From assembly GCF_019038435.1 (NCBI RefSeq), contig NZ_JAGPOX010000043.1, positions 1 to 61,569 on the forward strand: a stretch of DNA of 61,569 bases, written 5' to 3'. The notes beneath the pieces are model-generated. The model did not search any database. It was not told the origin of the DNA and saw only the letters and a list, made by a program, of their open reading frames with translations. The DNA comes from Nocardia alni. GTDB taxonomy: Bacteria > Actinomycetota > Actinomycetes > Mycobacteriales > Mycobacteriaceae. The translations under genes were made by a program, and so were the position numbers. Below, in pieces: positions 26,596 through 34,591 of the stretch (position 1 is the stretch's first letter; each line of letters begins with the position of its first letter).

Positions 26596-26614
26596 ATGGT
26601 CGATCAGCGACCAT
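26596..26614. promoter_or_regulatory. 7-bp operator-like palindrome
   Basis: ATGGTCG-ATCAG-CGACCAT, 7-base arms with a 5-base spacer, about 110 bases upstream of the SMC-like ATPase start. The size fits a TetR- or MarR-type operator. No dedicated regulator gene is adjacent. Confidence 0.35.
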
Positions 26615-26723
26615 CGATTCGGCGATCGTCGATATCGTGAGCATCACGGATTCGCAGCGCATCCGGTAGCGTTCGGCACAGCGGCTTCGCACCGCGCACG
26701 TGGCGAGCGGACAGGAGTAGCAG

Positions 26724-29162
26724 TTGGGGCGAGCGTCCAGCACTGCCGGCACGACGGTCACGCCGCGCCTGTCCGAACTGGTGCGGCGGAGATTGGACGC
26801 CGATCCCGCGGTCACCCCGGAGGTCGCGGCCGCCGTATTGGCGGCACTGGATGCCGAGCCGGATCGTGGACCCGGCCCCGACCTCGATGGAATCTTTCTG
26901 CGCGCCATCCGAGTTCGCGGATTTCGCGGTATCGGACCGGAGGCCGTGCTGCGCCTGGACCCGGGGCCCGGTCTGACACTTGTGGTGGGGCGCAACGGAT
27001 CCGGAAAATCGAGTTTCGCCGAGGCCGCGGAGCTGGCGCTGACCGGTGTCACGCGCCGCTGGGCGGGCCGGGCTTCGGTGTGGCGCGAGGGCTGGCGGAA
27101 TCTGCACGAGGGCAGCGCATCCCGCATCGAACTCGACCTGATCGCCACGGGATTCGCTGGGCCGCTGACCGTTTCCCGTCAGTGGAGTGAGGACGCGGAC
27201 CTCTCCGGTGGCGTGTGGACGCAGCGGCGAAACGACCAGGCGCCCACGGAATTCCGCTTCGAGCAGTGGGCGCGAGCGCTGGAGCTTTACCGGCCGTTCC
27301 TGTCCTACAGTGAACTCGGCGCCCTGGTCGACGGCCGGCCCAGCGACCTGTTCGACGCACTGCACCGGCTGCTCGGTCTCGACGACCTCAGCGTCGCCCA
27401 GGACCGGACTCGGGCCCGCCGCCTCGAATTGGAGCGCGCGGCACGGCAATCCCGTGACGAACGCCAGGCCCTGCTCATCGCCCTGGACGCGGTCGCCGAC
27501 GATCGCGCGGCCAGGGTCGCGGGACTGTTGCGCGCGGCCGAGCCCGATCTGGCGGCGATCGGCCGGGAGATATCCGGCACGCGGCACGACGCGATCGGCA
27601 CCGCCGCGCTGCAGGCGATGCTGCGGGTGCGCCTACCCGACGCCGCACAGGTCGAGGCCGCGGCCGCCGCCGTGCAGGCGTGCGCGGACGAGCTCTCCGC
27701 GCGTGCCACCGGCGACGCCGAGGCGGAACTGCGCGTGCTGGAGCTGCTGCGCCGGGCGCGTGCCCACGCGCATCCCCTCCTGGATGCGTCGGAATCCTGC
27801 CCCTGTCCCGTCTGCGGCCGCGGTGCGCTGGATCGAGAGTGGTTGCGCGAGACGGACGCCCAGATCGGCCGCCTGACCGAGCGCGCGGCGGCCCTCACCG
27901 CCGCCCATACGGCCCTGGATCTGGCGGTGGCACGCGCGCGCGAGCTGATCGGAGCCGTCCCTCCGGAACTGAATCCTCCTGCGCCGCATGCCCCGAACGT
28001 GGACACGGGCCCGGCCCGCCAGGTCTGGTCCGGCTGGGCGGAGCTGGCGTGGGCGCCGGTCGCCGAGGATTTCCCGGACCGGCTGCGCCGGGCGTACGCG
28101 GATGCCGCGCAGGGCCTGACCGCCCTGCGCGCGGCCGCCCGCAAGGAACTGGACCGGGTCGATGCCGTCTGGACGCCGCTGGTTCCGCGCATCGCCGCCT
28201 GGCTTCAGGGGGCCCGGGCGGTCGCCGCCGCCGAGGCCGAACTGCGTACCGTCCGCCGCGCCGAGGACTGGCTCAAATCGGCCGCGGCGGGTCTGCGGGA
28301 CGAGCGCATGGCGCCGCTGGCCGAGCATGCTCGCACGATCTGGCGCGGGCTGCGCCAGCAGAGCAACGTCGACCTGGGTGTCATCCGGTTGCAGGGCAAC
28401 GCGGGAGCCAGCCGCAAGGTGCTACTGGACGTCACCGTGGACGATGCCGACGGTACCGCGCTGGGCGTGATGAGCCAGGGTGAGCTGCACGCGCTGGGGC
28501 TGTCGTTGTTTCTGCCCCGCGCGACCGTTCCGGACAGTCCGTTCGGATTCGTGCTCATCGACGACCCGGTGCAGGCGATGGATCCGGCCAAGGTCGACGG
28601 GCTGGCTCGGGTGCTGGCCGCGGTCGCCCACAGCGGACGCCAGGTGGTGGTGTTCACCCACGACGAGCGACTGACCGAGGCGGTACGCCGGTTGCGCTTG
28701 GGCGCAACGGTTCTGGACGTACAGCGGCGCGAGCGCTCGGCGGTGGAGGTGCGCGTGTCCGAGGATCCGGTGCGCCGCTACCTCAGCGACGCCAACGCGC
28801 TGCTGCGCACCAGGCAGCTGCCGCGTGCGATCGCGGCCGAACTCGTGGTCACCTGCTGCCGTTCGGCGATCGAGGCCGCGGCCCTGGCCCGTTCGCGCCG
28901 CGGGCTGCTGGCCGACGGCATCGACCATCGGGAGGTACAGCGGCGCGTCGATGCGGCCCGTACCACCTGGGAGAAGGTGTCGCTGGCGGTGTTCGGCGAT
29001 CCGGATCGGGTCGACGATCTGAACGACCGGCTCGACCACGACGCGCCGTGGGCGCGGGCAGTGCTGCGCGACGCGGCCGCGGGCGCGCATATCCGGATCG
29101 ATCGCGGTACGGCCGAATTGGTCAGCGGAACAAGGAAATTCGTGCGATGGCTGGATCCCTGA
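26724..29162 (+). CDS. Rad50/SMC-like AAA ATPase with CxxC hook
   Basis: An 812-residue ATPase. TTG 26724 was chosen because GGAG lies 6 bases upstream and the core begins soon after. Walker A is GRNGSGKSS (residues 89-97). A helical arm leads to the hook ESCPCPVCGRG (Cys361-Pro-Val-Cys364, the CxxC of Rad50 zinc hooks), and a second arm returns. The signature-like MSQGELHALGLSLF is at about 583, Walker B FVLIDDP at 609-615 and the switch His is His646 in VVVFTHDE. A helical extension of about 160 residues follows. The arms are short compared with Rad50. No nuclease motif is visible. The start of the small partner gene overlaps the end of this one. Likely DNA-end or phage-DNA sensing ATPase (inference). 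Confidence 0.85.
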   Translation: MGRASSTAGTTVTPRLSELVRRRLDADPAVTPEVAAAVLAALDAEPDRGPGPDLDGIFLRAIRVRGFRGIGPEAVLRLDPGPGLTLVVGRNGSGKSSFAEAAELALTGVTRRWAGRASVWREGWRNLHEGSASRIELDLIATGFAGPLTVSRQWSEDADLSGGVWTQRRNDQAPTEFRFEQWARALELYRPFLSYSELGALVDGRPSDLFDALHRLLGLDDLSVAQDRTRARRLELERAARQSRDERQALLIALDAVADDRAARVAGLLRAAEPDLAAIGREISGTRHDAIGTAALQAMLRVRLPDAAQVEAAAAAVQACADELSARATGDAEAELRVLELLRRARAHAHPLLDASESCPCPVCGRGALDREWLRETDAQIGRLTERAAALTAAHTALDLAVARARELIGAVPPELNPPAPHAPNVDTGPARQVWSGWAELAWAPVAEDFPDRLRRAYADAAQGLTALRAAARKELDRVDAVWTPLVPRIAAWLQGARAVAAAEAELRTVRRAEDWLKSAAAGLRDERMAPLAEHARTIWRGLRQQSNVDLGVIRLQGNAGASRKVLLDVTVDDADGTALGVMSQGELHALGLSLFLPRATVPDSPFGFVLIDDPVQAMDPAKVDGLARVLAAVAHSGRQVVVFTHDERLTEAVRRLRLGATVLDVQRRERSAVEVRVSEDPVRRYLSDANALLRTRQLPRAIAAELVVTCCRSAIEAAALARSRRGLLADGIDHREVQRRVDAARTTWEKVSLAVFGDPDRVDDLNDRLDHDAPWARAVLRDAAAGAHIRIDRGTAELVSGTRKFVRWLDP

Positions 29163-29560
29163 ACCCGACCGTCTGGGAGCGACTGGCCGCTGCCGAGGAG
29201 CTGTTGAGCGGGACGGTGACCGATGCGGGCGGGCTGTGGTCGCGCGCGACGGTGTGGATTCTGCGGCTGACGCTGGAGCAGGCGATGGATCAGCTGTGGC
29301 GAGAGGTGACTCCGTCGCTGACACGATGCAGTATGCGGGCGCAGCTGCTCGCACTGGACATCTATGCGGGGGCCGAGACCTCCGCCCGGATCTCGGCGCT
29401 GTGGGCGACGCTGTCGCGGGTGGGGCACCATCAGGACTACGAGCTGGCCCCGATCGTCGTCGAATTGCGCGGCTGGTACGACGAAACCGTCGGGCTCGCG
29501 ACGGAATTGGCGGCTCTGAGCGCGGCTAGAACTCAGCAAATGCAGACCGGTCGGTCGTAA
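29147..29560 (+). CDS. Small helical partner of the SMC-like ATPase
   Basis: A 137-residue all-helical protein starting at ATG 29147, 16 bases inside the 3' end of the ATPase gene and behind AAGGAA. The sequence is Trp/Leu/Ala-rich with WILRLTLEQAMDQLWREVTP and a conserved-looking block VGHHQDYELAPIVVELRGWY. There is no signal peptide, membrane segment or catalytic motif. The overlap implies stoichiometric co-translation, as in two-component ATPase/adaptor modules of defence systems. I do not recognise the family. Confidence 0.75.
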   Translation: MAGSLNPTVWERLAAAEELLSGTVTDAGGLWSRATVWILRLTLEQAMDQLWREVTPSLTRCSMRAQLLALDIYAGAETSARISALWATLSRVGHHQDYELAPIVVELRGWYDETVGLATELAALSAARTQQMQTGRS

Positions 29561-29733
29561 TAGTCGGCATTGCCCGTACTTTCGCCGGGGGCCGGTGAAT
29601 ATCTCTCGTATCGCGGGGATTTCGCCGGTGTAAGTAGCGCTCGGACAGTACTGTGTGGTTGCTGCGCGGTTTGCGGTGTGTATGCGGTGGTACATGGTCG
29701 GATTTCACTGTCTCGATGGAAGAGAGCTGCATC

Positions 29734-29835
29734 ATGGATCTGGGGACGCTCAACCTGCTCGACACCGGCTCGGCATTGGTCGCCAATGCCAGCGGGGCGC
29801 TGATCAATCTCATCTCGCTGCTCGGCATGCTGTGA
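29734..29835 (+). CDS. 33-residue hydrophobic peptide gene
   Basis: A tiny frame with GGAAGAGAG about 8-10 bases before ATG 29734. The product opens MDLGTLNLLDTGSALVANAS and ends in a hydrophobic ALINLISLLGML, so it could be a single amphipathic or membrane helix. It is similar in style to the 41-residue gene at 17581 on the far side of the MoxR/SMC block, although the sequences are not clearly homologous. Function unknown; small size makes the call tentative. Confidence 0.45.
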   Translation: MDLGTLNLLDTGSALVANASGALINLISLLGML

Positions 29836-29914
29836 AGTCGCCGGGGCCCGTGAATCGGTGAGCCGGGCGGTCCGTCCGCGGACCACCCGGCGCTGGTCAT
29901 CCGATAATCGAACG

Positions 29915-30319
29915 ATGCACAGTGCAACCCCGGCCGATGACGATCGGTGCCCCTGTCGAAGCGGCGAGACCTTCGGGCAGTGCTGCGGGCCCCGCCTGGA
30001 CGGCACCCGGCCCGCGCCCACTGCCGAGACGCTCATGCGCTCGCGCTACACCGCCTTCGCCGTAGGTGATGCCGACTACTTGCTGACCTCCTGGCATCCG
30101 CGCACCAGGCCGCGACGGCTGGAGCTGGATCCCGGACAGCGATGGATGGTGCTCGAGATCCTGCGCACCGAGTCCGGCGGGCCGTTCGACGACACCGGCG
30201 TGGTCGAGTTCCGTGCGCACTACCGGGATGACGACGGCAGAGGCAGCCTGCATGAACGCAGTAGGTTCGCACGTGTCGACGGCGCCTGGCGCTATGTGGA
30301 CGGCGATATCGAAAGGTAA
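29915..30319 (+). CDS. YchJ-like SEC-C motif protein (UPF0225)
   Basis: A 134-residue protein. The N-terminal SEC-C zinc motif is complete: CPCRSGETFGQCCG, with the three-to-four Cys pattern of SecA C-termini. The remainder is the NTF2-like YchJ domain (LMRSRYTAFAVGDADYLLTSWH). ATG 29915 starts 14 residues before the first Cys pair. YchJ-family proteins probably bind zinc and perhaps SecB/ribosome-like partners; the cellular role is undefined. Confidence 0.88.
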   Translation: MHSATPADDDRCPCRSGETFGQCCGPRLDGTRPAPTAETLMRSRYTAFAVGDADYLLTSWHPRTRPRRLELDPGQRWMVLEILRTESGGPFDDTGVVEFRAHYRDDDGRGSLHERSRFARVDGAWRYVDGDIER

Positions 30320-30463
30320 CGATTCGGGCGCGGCTTTGTTGGACCCTTGCCCAGGATTGTCGTCCACCCATAGCGTTCCAATTAGAAATAGCCAGACAGA
30401 AGCGGAGGCGTTGCCGACAACTATCTGTCCCGGGCAGATCCGAGGCCGACGTAGGGTTCGGAT

Positions 30464-30736
30464 ATGCCGCGAGTCGCGATCGAGTACTGCACCCAATGCC
30501 GCTGGCTACTGCGAGCGGGGTGGATGGCGTCCGAGCTGTTGAGCACATTCGGGACCCAGTTGTCGGAGGTCGCGCTGATACCCGGGGAAGGGGGCGTATT
30601 CCGCATCACCGTCGATGGTGAGCAGATCTGGGAACGCAAGTCCGACGGCGGGTTCCCGGAGATCGCGGTACTCAAGCAACGCGTGCGCGACCGCGTCGAT
30701 CCCGAGCGGGATCTGGGGCACATCGATCGCGGCTGA
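30464..30736 (+). CDS. SelT/SelW/SelH-family (Rdx) thioredoxin-like protein
   Basis: A 90-residue protein with the Rdx signature: N-terminal IEYCTQCRWLLRAGWMASEL holding a Cys-x-x-Cys redox pair (Cys9, Cys12) at the start of the first helix, then LIPGEGGVFRITVDGEQIWE and a C-terminal helix EIAVLKQRVRDRVDP. In eukaryotes one Cys is selenocysteine; bacterial members use Cys. It is thought to act in thiol redox chemistry. ATG 30464 is well placed. It stands alone. Confidence 0.88.
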   Translation: MPRVAIEYCTQCRWLLRAGWMASELLSTFGTQLSEVALIPGEGGVFRITVDGEQIWERKSDGGFPEIAVLKQRVRDRVDPERDLGHIDRG

Positions 30737-30832
30737 CCAGCCGCACCCCGAGGTTGGCACGGTCATCTTTCGCCGTCGGACATGATCGCGGACGTACTCT
30801 CGTTACAGGGAGTGTGTGAGGAGGTGCCGGAT

Positions 30833-32413
30833 ATGACTGCACACGTTGTCGGGGCAGAGTCGGGTGTTGCGTCGAGGGAGTCCGCCCCTGTGGCTCGGAC
30901 TACCGCAGGTGCGGTGCGAGGGTTTCATGACGGATCGGTGAATGTCTGGCGCAGTATTCCCTATGCGGCTGAGCCATCCGGGCCCAGGCGGTTCGCCAGG
31001 CCGGAGCAACCCGTGCCATGGGGCGGCGAGCGTGACTGCACCGAGTTCGGCGAGATCGCCCCGCAAACGATGGGCACGATGGTTCCGGTCGATTCGGGCC
31101 TGCGGATGGGGGAGGACTGCCTGTGGGTGAACGTGTGGGCCCCGGGGTCCCCGGCCGTCACCGAGGAGCCGCGCCCGGTGATGGTGTGGTTGCACGGCGG
31201 CGCCTACTGCCTCGGGACCGCTGCCCAGGGTATCTACGACGGCCGAAAATTGGTGGAGACCGGTGGGGTCGTCGTGGTGGGGGTGAACTATCGGCTCGGT
31301 GCGCTCGGCTTCCTCGATCTGTCCGCGCTGGGGCCCGATTTCGTGCCGAATCTAGGCCTGCACGATCAGATCGCCGCCCTGGAATGGGTGCGCGACAATA
31401 TCGCCGCCTTCGGAGGCGATCCCGGTAACGTCACCGTCTTCGGTGAATCCTCCGGCGCCGGATGCGTCACCTCGTTGCTCACCGCCCCTGCCTCGGCCGG
31501 TCTGTTCCATCGCGCCATCGCGCAGAGTCCGCCGGCCACAACGGTATTCGGTCCGGAGCGGGCCGCGGGCGTGGCGCGGCGTTTCCTCGAATTGATCGAT
31601 CTGCCCCTGATTCGGGCGCAGGAACTGCTGGAATGCCCGATCGAGCGGATCGTGGACGCGGCCGGAATCCTGCTCGACGAGGTGCCGATGCAGTCGCCCG
31701 GCCGGCTGGCCGCCGCACCCGTGGTGGACGGCGACCTGTTACCGACCTATCCGGCCGACCGCTTCCAGCAGGGCCGCTCACACCGCGTACCGCTGATGAT
31801 CGGCACCAACCGGGACGAGGCCTCGCTGTTTCGCCTGTTCCGCTCGCCGATCATGCCGGTCACACCCGATGCGGTGAACGCGATGCTCAATGCGGTCGCC
31901 GCCGACCATCCGGAGATGCCGCCCGAGCGGATCGCCGAGATCACCTCGGCCTACCCCGACCTGAGCACGACGCGCGGCGCGCTGGCGATGTCCACCGACG
32001 CCGCCTTCCGGATGCCCTCGCACTGGGTCGCCGACGCGCACTCCCGGCACACCCGCACCTGGATGTACCGCTTCGACCAGGCCACCCCGATGCTCAAGGC
32101 GGCCCGCGTAGGCGCCGGTCACGCCACCGAATTACCGTACGTCTTCGGCAATTTCGGCACCCTCAACCACGACCCCACCTTCTGGCTGGGCGGCCGCAAG
32201 ACCGCGATGGAGGTGTCGGGCCGCGTGATGCGCCGCTGGCTGGCCTTCGCCGAACACGGCGTTCCCGCCGCCCTGGACGGCTCCAAACACTGGCCGCCCT
32301 ACCGCGAGGCGACCCGCACGACCTTGCTGATCGACGACACCGATCGCGTAGTCGACGACCCCGACCACAACCTCTACACCGCCTGGGGCGATCAGGTAGT
32401 CGGCTTCAGCTAG
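30833..32413 (+). CDS. Type B carboxylesterase/lipase
   Basis: A 526-residue alpha/beta hydrolase. ATG 30833 follows GAGGAGG; an upstream in-frame ATG at 30782 lacks one. The nucleophile elbow is GESSGAG (Ser), the oxyanion motif HGGAYCLG lies about 80 residues before it, an acid is expected in GTNRDEASLF and the catalytic His in GAGHATELPYVFGNF. EDCLWVNVW is the standard type B signature. There is no signal peptide, so it acts in the cytoplasm on an unknown ester. It is convergent with the P450 gene, with a hairpin between the stops. Confidence 0.9.
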   Translation: MTAHVVGAESGVASRESAPVARTTAGAVRGFHDGSVNVWRSIPYAAEPSGPRRFARPEQPVPWGGERDCTEFGEIAPQTMGTMVPVDSGLRMGEDCLWVNVWAPGSPAVTEEPRPVMVWLHGGAYCLGTAAQGIYDGRKLVETGGVVVVGVNYRLGALGFLDLSALGPDFVPNLGLHDQIAALEWVRDNIAAFGGDPGNVTVFGESSGAGCVTSLLTAPASAGLFHRAIAQSPPATTVFGPERAAGVARRFLELIDLPLIRAQELLECPIERIVDAAGILLDEVPMQSPGRLAAAPVVDGDLLPTYPADRFQQGRSHRVPLMIGTNRDEASLFRLFRSPIMPVTPDAVNAMLNAVAADHPEMPPERIAEITSAYPDLSTTRGALAMSTDAAFRMPSHWVADAHSRHTRTWMYRFDQATPMLKAARVGAGHATELPYVFGNFGTLNHDPTFWLGGRKTAMEVSGRVMRRWLAFAEHGVPAALDGSKHWPPYREATRTTLLIDDTDRVVDDPDHNLYTAWGDQVVGFS

Positions 32414-32416
32414 CCA

Positions 32417-32439
32417 CGCGTACGCATTGGCCGTACGCG
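32417..32439. terminator. Bidirectional hairpin between convergent genes
   Basis: CGCGTACG (32417-32424) and CGTACGCG (32432-32439) form an 8-base perfect stem with a 7-base loop. It sits exactly in the 30-base gap between the esterase and P450 stop codons. A GC-rich stem without a U-tract is typical for actinobacterial terminators. Confidence 0.5.
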
Positions 32440-32443
32440 CTGC

Positions 32444-33757
32444 TCAGGAGTGCATCGTGGCCGAGCGTTCGGCGTGGCGGTGGCCCAGCGCCACCGGCAT
32501 GTGGCTGTAACCGTGGAGGGTGAACAGCGGGCGTCGGGTGGGTTCGCCCGCGAGCTTCAGATCCGGGAAGCGCTCGAACAGGGCGCGCAGCGCGTGCACC
32601 GCCTCCATGCGGGCCAGGCTGGCGCCCAGACAGGCGTGGATGCCGGAGGAGAAGCTCAGGTGTTCCTTGGCGTTCGCGCGGGTGATGTCGAAACGGTCCG
32701 GTTCGTCGAAGACCTTCGGATCGCGGTTGGCTCCGGCCAGGGACAGGATGACCGTCGCCTCCGGGGCCAACCGCATCCCCGCGTACTCCACCTCGGCATG
32801 CGCGACGCGCGCGGTGGACTGCACCGGTGAGTCGATGCGCAGCACCTCTTCGACCGCGTTGGGCCACAGATCCGGCTCCTCGCGCAGCCGGGCCAACTGG
32901 TCGGGGTGGGCCAGTAGTTGCACGATCGCATTACCGATGAGATTGACGGTGGTCTCGAAGCCCGCGCCCATCAGCAGGGTCGCGGTGGCTTTGAGCTCCT
33001 GATCGTCCATCTCGCCCTCGGCGACCAGGGTCGACAGGATGTCCTCACCCGGTTCGGCGCGCAGCCGGGCGATATGGCCGTCCGCGAAGCGGTCCATCGA
33101 CTCGATCGCGATCAGAGCCCGGCGGTAGGTGGGCCACGGGTTGCCGATATCCAGCAGCGGAGTGATCGCGTCGCCCCAGCTCAGGAACTCATCACGCGTG
33201 TCGTAGGGGAAACCGAGCATCTCGGAGATGATCGCGATCGGCACTTGGGCGGCGAAGTCGGAGATCAGATCCGCCGTGCCGTTTTCCGGCAGTGCGTCGA
33301 GCAGTTCCACGGTGACCGTCTCGACCCGATCGCGCAGCCGCGCGATCGCGCGGGGGGTGAACGCCGCGGATACCGAACGCCGCAGCCGATCGTGCTCGGG
33401 CGGGTTGACCACCAGCATGGACGGCGCCTCGGTCGGATTCGGCGCGAGCGGGGCGCGATCCTTGAGCCAGCGCAGCACCGTGAAGCGGGTGCTGAAGTTA
33501 TCGGTCGCGCGCACGCCCATATCCTTGTCGCGCAGCATATTTCGGCATATCTCATGGTCGACGGTGAAATACGCGATGGGCGTGCGGATCAATTGCCCCC
33601 GGGCGCGGACCGATTCGAGCACCGCGTACGGATTGTCCGCCACCGCGGGCGAGCCGAACAGCTGCGAGATCGGTTCGCCGCTGCGGGCCAGACGACTGAG
33701 CAGCAGACGCGGGATCCCCTGCCCGGCCATCCATCGAAGCCAATATCGCGGCTGCAT
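32444..33757 (-). CDS. Cytochrome P450
   Basis: A 437-residue bacterial P450. The haem loop is FSSGIHACLGASLARME with the Cys thiolate, the K-helix Glu-x-x-Arg is in VEEVLR, and the I-helix oxygen-activating segment is LLMGAGFETTVNLIGN. The C-terminal FTLHGYSHMPVALGHR is the usual beta4 end. ATG 33757 was chosen for the GGGGGTT 6-8 bases upstream; an in-frame GTG/ATG at 33808 would add 17 residues. No ferredoxin or reductase gene is adjacent, so electrons must come from elsewhere. Substrate unknown. Confidence 0.9.
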   Translation of the reverse strand: MQPRYWLRWMAGQGIPRLLLSRLARSGEPISQLFGSPAVADNPYAVLESVRARGQLIRTPIAYFTVDHEICRNMLRDKDMGVRATDNFSTRFTVLRWLKDRAPLAPNPTEAPSMLVVNPPEHDRLRRSVSAAFTPRAIARLRDRVETVTVELLDALPENGTADLISDFAAQVPIAIISEMLGFPYDTRDEFLSWGDAITPLLDIGNPWPTYRRALIAIESMDRFADGHIARLRAEPGEDILSTLVAEGEMDDQELKATATLLMGAGFETTVNLIGNAIVQLLAHPDQLARLREEPDLWPNAVEEVLRIDSPVQSTARVAHAEVEYAGMRLAPEATVILSLAGANRDPKVFDEPDRFDITRANAKEHLSFSSGIHACLGASLARMEAVHALRALFERFPDLKLAGEPTRRPLFTLHGYSHMPVALGHRHAERSATMHS

Positions 33758-33874
33758 AGCCAACCCCCGTTCGTCGGTTCCGTCCGGTCGTGATTCAACG
33801 GTACGCATGCGTATTGCCCACTGAAACGTGCCGCGGTCGGAAACGGTTCCCCTACCCGGGTAGGAGACGCCGCC

Positions 33875-34591
33875 TCAACCTCGCGACGCCGTGACCCGCT
33901 CGGTCGCGATCCGCTGCTCCTGCTTGGCCGGGTCCGGGTTGACGACCTGCACCAGCGACGCACCGGCCGCATAGACCGCCAACAGCCCCTCGACCACCTC
34001 GTCCGGGGTCTCCCACGGGGTACCCGAAAGCACTCGATCCGAGGCGGAAAACCCTTGCCGGGCGGCAGATTTACGGGCATCGGTGAGTACATCGGCCACG
34101 GCCATGCCCGCCAGCGCGGCGCCCGCGCCCCGGGGATGGAACTGATCGCCGTGCACGCGCACCGAGGTCGCGAAGTCGGTGACGCCGACCGGCAGCTCCC
34201 GCACCGGCGCACCCATCGGATCCAGTGACAGCGCCGCCACCTCCGCGATGTCCTCCACCTCACCCAGCCGATCGGGAGTGACCAGTGCGAGCTCGGCGTC
34301 CTCGTCCGGTCGCAGCACCACCTCGACCCCCGCCCACCAGCAGCCCAGCAGGACCGCCGCGGTCTGCCAGTGCGCCGGCAGCAGCACCACCACGCGGGCG
34401 CCGGGGGACAGGCCGAATTCGTCGCGAATCAGATTCGCGGTCTTGGCCGCCCAGTTGGCCAGGGTCAGCGCGGACAGCTCGATACGGGCGCCGGTGGCGT
34501 CGTCGTAATAGGTGATGCGCGGACCCGCGGGGTCCCTGGCGAGGATGGGATCGAGCAGGGCGTCGGTGAGAGTCTGGTCTAATTCACGCAT
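33875..34591 (-). CDS. TIGR03089-family protein (Rv3268-like)
   Basis: A 238-residue protein resembling the N-terminal part of AMP-dependent acyl-CoA ligases (NLIRDEFGLSPGARVVVLLP, then AHWQTAAVLLGCWWAGVEVV) but without the nucleotide-binding P-loop, hinge and C-terminal domain. It is therefore probably not an adenylating enzyme. It matches my memory of TIGR03089 / M. tuberculosis Rv3268, the conserved neighbour of the LCP gene. Its start overlaps the 3' end of that LCP gene by 13 bases, so the two are coupled. Role unknown. Confidence 0.82.
   Translation of the reverse strand: MRELDQTLTDALLDPILARDPAGPRITYYDDATGARIELSALTLANWAAKTANLIRDEFGLSPGARVVVLLPAHWQTAAVLLGCWWAGVEVVLRPDEDAELALVTPDRLGEVEDIAEVAALSLDPMGAPVRELPVGVTDFATSVRVHGDQFHPRGAGAALAGMAVADVLTDARKSAARQGFSASDRVLSGTPWETPDEVVEGLLAVYAAGASLVQVVNPDPAKQEQRIATERVTASRG

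Larger units (their letters stand above)
26272..26723. other. Divergent intergenic region with two palindromes
   Basis: 452 bases separate the SWIM-MoxR-VWA operon from the divergent SMC-like ATPase gene. Apart from the palindromes listed separately I see no gene. An open minus-strand frame continues the SWIM frame upstream to 26550 but has no ribosome site or conserved character. Promoters for both arms should lie here, so shared regulation is plausible. Confidence 0.55.
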
